From an uncultured Fidelibacterota bacterium (GTDB lineage Bacteria > Fidelibacterota > Marinisomatia > Marinisomatales > UBA8229): 12,286 nucleotides of DNA. Under the pieces are notes generated by a model. The model searched no databases and had not been told where the DNA came from. It worked only from the letters and a program-made list of their open reading frames with translations. The first letter of the stretch is position 1. Each line of letters opens with the position of its first letter. The stretch is from contig CAJXJG010000034.1 in NCBI GenBank assembly GCA_913054425.1, forward strand, positions 1 to 12,286, in the 5' to 3' direction. Positions 7,769-12,286 of the stretch are shown one piece after another. A program made the position numbers and the translations under genes.

Positions 7769-7794
7769 TTTGAAGGATATTCAAACTTTTTTTT
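7769..7794 (+). terminator. Weak hairpin plus T8 tract, possible terminator of the two-component operon
   Basis: TTTGAA-GGATA-TTCAAA (7769-7785) can form a 6-bp stem, followed after one C by eight T residues (7787-7794). It sits about 90 bases after the response-regulator stop and just before the -24 element, where a terminator would separate the two transcripts. The stem has only one G-C pair, so it would be a poor terminator. It may instead be part of the regulatory region. Confidence 0.3.
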
Positions 7795-7800
7795 TACTTT

Positions 7801-7816
7801 TGGCACGTTGATTGTG
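7801..7816 (+). promoter_or_regulatory. Putative sigma-54 (-24/-12) promoter for the lipoprotein/porin pair
   Basis: TGGCACGTTGATTGTG matches the consensus TGGCAC-N5-TTGCW at all six -24 bases with exact spacing. The -12 element is TTGTG rather than TTGCA/T. Transcription would start near 7826, leaving a leader of about 29 bases before the ATG at 7855. Support comes from context: an NtrC-family activator gene directly upstream and two enhancer-like palindromes about 130 and 155 bp away. No rpoN gene is in the window, so sigma-54 presence is assumed. Confidence 0.6.
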
Positions 7817-7844
7817 TCTAATGAACTGAACAATCCAACTTTTT

Positions 7845-7849
7845 GAGGA
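7845..7849 (+). promoter_or_regulatory. Ribosome binding site that fixes the lipoprotein start
   Basis: GAGGA lies 5 bases before ATG 7855. It shows that this ATG, not the in-frame TTG at 7843 that overlaps the site, is the true start. It is among the clearer Shine-Dalgarno sequences in the window. Confidence 0.65.
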
Positions 7850-7854
7850 TAATC

Positions 7855-8862
7855 ATGCAGTTACCTAAACATATAATTTGTTTTAGTTTAATCATACTCT
7901 TTTTCTTTTTTGAAGGATGTTATACCCAGCTTTCTGTTCAAAAACGAGTGGTTGTTGCAGAACAGCCATTTCGCAGCAACGAAACCGATTTTGATGATCA
8001 GGAATATATCCTGGATTCGGATACAATTATTGTTGAAGAGGGAGAGTCAGTAACAATAATAAACAATTATTCTTCCTTATCACTTAACCCCTACTATAAT
8101 GATCATTGGGGATTTGATCCTTTTTATAATGTCAACTTTTATTATAGACCTTATGGAGGTTTTCATTATCCCTACTGGCATCGGCCGATCTGGGCGAACT
8201 ACGGATACGCATTTTGGTACGATCCCTATTTTTATGATCCGGGGTATTTCTGTTATTCCGGGTATTATGGGGGCCAAAATGGATATTGGTATAGTTATCC
8301 ATATTCCAACTGGTACGGTTCCTCTTCCTATTACAGTCATTACGAAAAGAAGAAGCGAGACTGGGACCGACGGCGAGGAGATATCGAAAGGCAACCTGTT
8401 GTTCGGCCTGCTGCTCCTTCTGCCGGTAAACTTGATAATGTGGTTGTCTCCGCAGGAGAAAATAATAATCTCGCTCATGTCGTTCGTCAACCTGTGCCTT
8501 CAAAAAACATTGTCAGTCAAAAGGATGGAACAAGAGTTAGAAAATATAGAAAGTCTAAAAACAATGGTAAAGTTCACCGCATCATTGTTAGAAAAGGAGA
8601 CAGGAAAGAAATTAAATATCAAAAAAAAGAAACGAAAAAAAATGTAGTGAAAAGGGCAGGATCCAATCCTGAAAAAAAGAAGTACCGAAAAAACAAATCA
8701 AGATCCTATGCTCATAAGATTATTAGATCTGTCCTTAGTGAAGTTGTCAGCGCAGCCTCCCATCCTTCTGTTTCTAAATCTCAATCAAATAGGAAGAAAA
8801 CTTCAAAAGAGAGCAGGTACACAAAACGATCTTCAAAAAAATCAAACAGGCGTTCGAGGTAA
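7855..8862 (+). CDS. Aromatic-rich surface lipoprotein with Lys/Arg-rich C-terminus
   Basis: 335 residues from ATG 7855. The N-terminus is a lipoprotein-type signal: two basic residues, a hydrophobic core LIILFFFF, then EGC with Cys22 as the likely lipidated residue, followed by YTQL. Residues 23-79 are acidic (DDQEY, DSDT, EEGE). Residues 80-163 are extraordinarily aromatic, nearly half Tyr, Trp or Phe, with Gly, Pro, Asn and Ser between. Residues 164-335 are strongly basic (Lys/Arg/Ser-rich, e.g. KKKRDWDRRR, ending KKSNRRSR). No enzyme motif is seen. The family is unnamed to me, but GCYTQL-type lipoproteins with Tyr-rich middles are familiar from FCB-group bacteria. A structural, adhesive or nucleic-acid/polysaccharide-binding envelope role is possible but unproven. 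It is the first gene behind the putative sigma-54 promoter, and the barrel gene follows 9 bases after its stop. Confidence 0.85.
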   Translation: MQLPKHIICFSLIILFFFFEGCYTQLSVQKRVVVAEQPFRSNETDFDDQEYILDSDTIIVEEGESVTIINNYSSLSLNPYYNDHWGFDPFYNVNFYYRPYGGFHYPYWHRPIWANYGYAFWYDPYFYDPGYFCYSGYYGGQNGYWYSYPYSNWYGSSSYYSHYEKKKRDWDRRRGDIERQPVVRPAAPSAGKLDNVVVSAGENNNLAHVVRQPVPSKNIVSQKDGTRVRKYRKSKNNGKVHRIIVRKGDRKEIKYQKKETKKNVVKRAGSNPEKKKYRKNKSRSYAHKIIRSVLSEVVSAASHPSVSKSQSNRKKTSKESRYTKRSSKKSNRRSR

Positions 8863-8871
8863 AATTTTCTT

Positions 8872-10254
8872 ATGAAAAATATAAAAATAACGTGTCTTTT
8901 TTATATTCTTGGAATTATTTCTCTGGGATTTTCCCAAAGTGCCTACGACGCCATTCATCTAATGGACCGGGAAATTGGATTTGGGACTCGTCCGCTCTCC
9001 ATGGGAGGTGCATTTACAGGTTTGGCGGATGATTACACCGCCATTTACTGGAATCCGGCCGGGCTTGGTTCTATTTCAACACCGGAAATTTATACGGAAT
9101 TGTCCCACTTGAATTTTAACAATCAGGCCACTTTCCTTGGGAATATGAATTCAGAAATGCAATCGTTTACCCGGTTTCGATCATTTGGATTGGCAATGCC
9201 GGTATCAACCACCCGGGGCAGTCTGGTATGGGCAGTTGGATATAATCGTATTCTTGATTTTGACGATAATCTCATGTTCAATGGATTCAGCGGGATCTCA
9301 AATGATATTGGTTTTTACTTAAATGAAGACACAACATTTTATTTATTTGATGGGGAGCAGAACGGTGAAGTTTATCGTCACGAACAGGTACAGAGTGAAG
9401 GAGGCCTTAGCCAAATCAGTTTTGGCGGTGCACTTGCTCTTTCCCAGAAATTTACCATTGGATTAATGTTTGGGCTTTTGGGTGGAACTGAAGAATACAG
9501 GCTTCATTTTTCCCAGGTGGATTCAGATAATAATTATATGGAATACCCCGCAGATTTTGATGAATACCAGGTGATTCAAATTCTTCGGTCGGATATCCGG
9601 GCTTTCAGTATGAAATTGGGTGGAATGTTAACCCTGGTGCGCGGTGTAAAAATTGGTGGTGTTATTACCTTTCCTTCTGTGTACCAAATCGATGAGATTC
9701 ATTCTTTCAGTGACAAACTCATTTTTGATGATGGATTTACAGATCAAACGGAAGAAACTGGTGAATGGTACTACAAGGTTCAATCACCTTTTGTATTTGA
9801 TTATGGTTTATCGTACGGGAATACATTTTTTACATTAGCTGCTTCAGGGAGATATCGTGATTGGTCACAGACCAGGTTTGAAGTAGATAGAAATGATTAT
9901 GATGATGAGGACTACAGGGGGTTTTTGGAAGAAAATACAAAAATCAGAAATGTCTACCATCCTACTCTTGAATATCATTTAGGAGGTGAAGTGAACCTGG
10001 GAATTTTGAATACCAGGCTCCGGGGAGGATATGCTTTGTTTCCTGCTCCTCAAAAGGTTGTGATTGATCGAAATCATGATAGGGAATCTATTTCGGGAGG
10101 ACTCAGTATCGGGTTAGATGAAAATGTAAACCTGGATGTCACCTTTCTGAGAAACAGTTGGTCGCGATATTCTTCTGATATATACACTCCAGGAGGGGTG
10201 AGTGAAAATATTTATACCAATCACCTTTTGATCGGTTTTTCGTACTCTTTCTGA
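8872..10254 (+). CDS. Outer-membrane beta-barrel protein, FadL/OmpP1/PorV-like
   Basis: 460 residues. The signal peptide covers about residues 1-21 (ITCLFYILGIISLGFSQ, cleaved near Gln-Ser). The mature N-terminus carries the family hallmark GTRPLSMGGAFTGLADDYTA followed by IYWNPAGLG, as in FadL/TodX/OmpP1 proteins and the PorV-type proteins of the FCB group. Many alternating amphipathic strands follow. The C-terminus ends in HLLIGFSYSF, with a terminal Phe as in barrel proteins assembled by the BAM complex. Likely roles are transport of a hydrophobic compound or anchoring of secreted proteins; the sequence does not decide. It lies 9 bases after the lipoprotein gene. GAGG at 8856-8859, inside the end of that gene, is a rather distant ribosome-binding site, so the two are probably in one transcript under the -24/-12 promoter. 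After its stop, 10255-10408 holds no convincing terminator or gene. Confidence 0.88.
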   Translation: MKNIKITCLFYILGIISLGFSQSAYDAIHLMDREIGFGTRPLSMGGAFTGLADDYTAIYWNPAGLGSISTPEIYTELSHLNFNNQATFLGNMNSEMQSFTRFRSFGLAMPVSTTRGSLVWAVGYNRILDFDDNLMFNGFSGISNDIGFYLNEDTTFYLFDGEQNGEVYRHEQVQSEGGLSQISFGGALALSQKFTIGLMFGLLGGTEEYRLHFSQVDSDNNYMEYPADFDEYQVIQILRSDIRAFSMKLGGMLTLVRGVKIGGVITFPSVYQIDEIHSFSDKLIFDDGFTDQTEETGEWYYKVQSPFVFDYGLSYGNTFFTLAASGRYRDWSQTRFEVDRNDYDDEDYRGFLEENTKIRNVYHPTLEYHLGGEVNLGILNTRLRGGYALFPAPQKVVIDRNHDRESISGGLSIGLDENVNLDVTFLRNSWSRYSSDIYTPGGVSENIYTNHLLIGFSYSF

Positions 10255-10408
10255 CCCTTTCCCGAATTTTCTTGCTTGGGAATCCGTAATAGATCGTCAA
10301 CTCTTTTTCAGATCTCCTCCAAAGTAATCCTATTGAAGGGCTAAATCCTTTATCCTGGTTATTGAAACCTTTGGAAGAGAGTGCTGTTAAAGAGTAGATT
10401 ATCTTTGT

Positions 10409-11470
10409 ATGACGGAAACTGAATTTACAAACCTGTTGTCAAAGGTTGATTCCTTTTTTATTCCCAAAAGCAGGGGCTCCTCAGGGGGGAAATGGATTGC
10501 TGAGGGGACCATAATTGGAGGGGCTTCAATCGAGGATTTGGAACAGGCTTTGAAATCAGAATCTATTTCCGTTGTTATTCAAAAAAACGGAGCAAGCGCA
10601 TATATTAAGGTGGAAGAAAAAGACAATATATTATTAAAAATACCAAAGATACCCCGAATCCACATTGTTTTGTTCCTTTTAACCATTCTCACTACTCTCA
10701 TGGCAGGTGCCTTAATGGAAGGTATAAACTTTTTTGTAAATCCTTTAGGATTGGTAAAAGGAATACCCTTTTCATTTACCCTGATGCTGATCTTGTTTAC
10801 CCACGAATTCGGTCATTACTATTATGCACAAAAACACGGAGTAGATGCAACCCTTCCATATTTTATTCCCGCACCGACATTCATCGGAACATTTGGTGCT
10901 TTTATCAAGATAAAATCTCCGATCCATAAGAAAAGCGCTTTGTTGCAAATCGGTGCATCGGGACCGATAGCCGGGTTTTTTATCGCCGTTCCCGCATTAA
11001 TTATTGGGTTAATTTTATCAAATGTTGTAGAAGTATCGGGAGATTCAATTGGAATTATCCTTGGAGACTCTGTTTTAATGAAGCTTCTTACAGTTATAAT
11101 TCATCCCAGTCTAACCGATACTCAGGACATTCTGCTTCACCCTGTAGCTTTTGCAGGATGGATTGGTTTGTTGGTCACAATGCTGAATTTACTGCCAATT
11201 GGTCAATTAGACGGGGGACATGTTGCATATGCACTGCTCGGGCGGAAGCATGATATCCTGGCAAAATGTACTTTTCTGGCTCTGATTCCTTTAAGCTTTT
11301 TTTCGTTAAATTGGTTGGTATGGGGAATATTAATTTTAATTCTCATGCGGTCGACCAAACATCCTCCAATTTACAATATGGATGAACCATTATCGGAAAA
11401 GGATAAATTGATTGGCTATGTGTGTCTCGCTATTTTTATTCTGTGCTTTATTCCCGTACCTTTCCAGTAA
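10409..11470 (+). CDS. Site-2 protease family (M50) intramembrane zinc metalloprotease
   Basis: 353 residues. A soluble N-terminal part of about 80 residues (with KWIAEGTIIGG) precedes several membrane helices. The zinc-binding motif is HEFGH (His132, Glu133, His136), preceded by LMLILFT in a helix. The third ligand is in QLDGGH (Asp268). GASGPIAG near residue 190 is also typical of M50 proteases. There is no PDZ domain, so it differs from RseP and is closer to the EGY/S2P-like group found in plastids, cyanobacteria and many FCB bacteria. Such enzymes cut membrane helices of regulators or leftover signal peptides. The substrate is unknown. The ATG is preceded by only a weak AG-rich stretch. 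TATCTTTG, matching a Bacteroidetes -7 element, ends 1 base before the ATG. The next gene begins about 20 bases downstream, so they are likely cotranscribed. Confidence 0.93.
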   Translation: MTETEFTNLLSKVDSFFIPKSRGSSGGKWIAEGTIIGGASIEDLEQALKSESISVVIQKNGASAYIKVEEKDNILLKIPKIPRIHIVLFLLTILTTLMAGALMEGINFFVNPLGLVKGIPFSFTLMLILFTHEFGHYYYAQKHGVDATLPYFIPAPTFIGTFGAFIKIKSPIHKKSALLQIGASGPIAGFFIAVPALIIGLILSNVVEVSGDSIGIILGDSVLMKLLTVIIHPSLTDTQDILLHPVAFAGWIGLLVTMLNLLPIGQLDGGHVAYALLGRKHDILAKCTFLALIPLSFFSLNWLVWGILILILMRSTKHPPIYNMDEPLSEKDKLIGYVCLAIFILCFIPVPFQ

Positions 11471-11489
11471 AAAAAAACTGGGAATTGAA

Positions 11490-12286
11490 TTGGAGAAGTT
11501 GATACAAAGTATCTTTATTTTCCTGACGGCATCCATGCTGTGTTCTCAATCCCGGATAGGGGACTGGGAATCATATACATCGCCGCTCATTATTCACGAC
11601 TTGGTTGAGTTCGATAGTAAAGTCATTTGTGCTACAGAAGGAGGATTACTAATCTATGCTGGTGAAGAATTTTCTACCTTGACAAATCTTGATGGACTGA
11701 TTGGGACAAAGCTGAATGTGATTGAGAAAGATTTATACGGGAATATATGGCTGGGAGGATCAGCGCCGGATGGTTTTGTCCAAGTTTATGATCCCTTTGA
11801 AGCCAGTTCCGTAGCGGAATTTGATTATGATCTTACCGAGATTATTGACATAGCTGTTGGGGATACAATTGCATATGCCGTGTTTAAACTCAACCAGGAT
11901 TTCGGAATACAGAAATTTCTGCATGACGGCAATCGATGGAACCACAATGATTTAATGTATTCTGACTGGCTTTTTGAATCCAATCAAATTGCAGGAATCG
12001 TGGTTTGGAACGACAGCGTATTTGTAGCTACAGATCAGGGTTTGTATAGGGGAGATTTACATGAGGATCCCCATTCCTGGAGTGAAGAATTAACCGGAAA
12101 TATTTCTTCAATCCATTTCATTCAGGATGAACTTTTTATTATCATGGATAATGCTCCTTACAGAATTGATTTAAATACGATGGAAGTTTCTCCAATTCAA
12201 AGCAACTCATCCTTGGATGAATTTGTAAAGACTGTCGACGATGAGCTATGGGGGATCCGTTCTGACCGAAAAGCATTGGTTCATTT
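11490..12286 (+). CDS. Exported beta-propeller protein (two-component-regulator-propeller/PorZ-like), 5' part
   Basis: The frame is open from the TTG at 11490 to the window end, giving about 265 residues with no stop. No ATG lies at the N-terminus. TTG 11490 and TTG 11499 (after GGAG at 11492-11495) are both possible, and each yields a signal peptide with core SIFIFLTASML and likely cleavage near CSQS. The mature protein starts RIGDWESYTSP, then shows repeating propeller-like blades: FDSKVICATEGGLLIYAGE, LYGNIWLGG, WNDSVFVATDQGLYRGDL and DELWGIRSDRKALV. Short W/G-rich blades of the type GNIWLGG and ATDQGLYRG are characteristic of Reg_prop proteins and of PorZ of the type IX secretion system, whose N-terminus also reads G.W..Y. 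It lacks a visible kinase part, which could lie outside the window. It follows the site-2 protease with about 19 bases between. The exact start is uncertain. Confidence 0.75.
   Translation, partial: MEKLIQSIFIFLTASMLCSQSRIGDWESYTSPLIIHDLVEFDSKVICATEGGLLIYAGEEFSTLTNLDGLIGTKLNVIEKDLYGNIWLGGSAPDGFVQVYDPFEASSVAEFDYDLTEIIDIAVGDTIAYAVFKLNQDFGIQKFLHDGNRWNHNDLMYSDWLFESNQIAGIVVWNDSVFVATDQGLYRGDLHEDPHSWSEELTGNISSIHFIQDELFIIMDNAPYRIDLNTMEVSPIQSNSSLDEFVKTVDDELWGIRSDRKALVH

Noticed and set aside
7843..7845. TTG as the start of the lipoprotein gene
   Set aside because: It overlaps the GAGGA ribosome-binding site that serves ATG 7855, and it would place extra residues before the signal peptide.
8080..8503. 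Two overlapping minus-strand frames of 136 and 123 codons
   Set aside because: Both are antisense shadows of the same biased Tyr/Gly/Pro-coding stretch. They lack start signals and have implausible compositions.
8099..8647. A 182-codon + strand frame inside the lipoprotein gene
   Set aside because: It is a +1-type shadow of the low-complexity Tyr-rich region. It is Ile/Met-rich with no domain logic and no ribosome-binding site, while the overlapping frame has a signal peptide, lipobox and RBS.
10255..10300. TTCCC...GGGAA stem after the barrel gene as a terminator
   Set aside because: A 5-bp stem with a 14-base loop and no following T run is too weak to call.
10371..10386. TTGGAAGAGAGTGCTG as a second -24/-12 promoter before the site-2 protease
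   Set aside because: The spacing between GG and GC is two bases too short, and the -24 element is poor.

Overview
The window is AT-rich bacterial chromosome with every gene on the + strand, closely packed and often overlapping by 1-4 bases. The protein style (many short Sec signal peptides ending before Gln/Ser, a FadL/PorV-like outer-membrane barrel, FG-GAP/ASPIC-UnbV domains, a GCYTQL-type lipoprotein, a two-component-regulator-type propeller protein, weak Shine-Dalgarno use) points to a Gram-negative member of the FCB group. A Marinimicrobia/Ignavibacteria-like lineage is my best guess. This is inferred from protein character, not from a marker gene.

Layout. (1) 2-2915: the 3' end of a TIGR02206/YwaF-like membrane protein, a membrane-anchored or exported S9A prolyl oligopeptidase/oligopeptidase B, and a small exported protein of unknown function, joined by ATGA and TAATG overlaps. 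(2) 2916-3109: an intergenic region with a likely promoter and a 19-bp near-perfect palindrome. (3) 3110-7677: a two-component system. The kinase is exceptional: a signal peptide, a periplasmic seven-repeat FG-GAP propeller, an ASPIC/UnbV domain, three membrane helices, then GAF, HisKA and HATPase. The response regulator is of the NtrC class (REC-AAA+-Fis HTH) with GAFTDA in place of GAFTGA. (4) 7678-7854: two 19-bp palindromes resembling the one before the kinase, followed by a good -24/-12 (sigma-54-type) element. (5) 7855-10254: a lipoprotein with a Tyr/Trp/Phe-rich middle and a Lys/Arg-rich tail, then an outer-membrane beta-barrel. (6) 10409-12286: a site-2 (M50) intramembrane protease and the 5' part of an exported beta-propeller protein running off the window.

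Model (inference): the propeller-type sensor reads a periplasmic or surface signal, the NtrC-type regulator binds TGTAA-N9-TTACA-like sites, and the direct output is the adjacent pair of envelope genes, with possible autoregulation through the palindrome before the kinase. No mobile elements, tRNAs, rRNAs or CRISPR arrays were seen, and there is no gene-free stretch longer than 200 bases.
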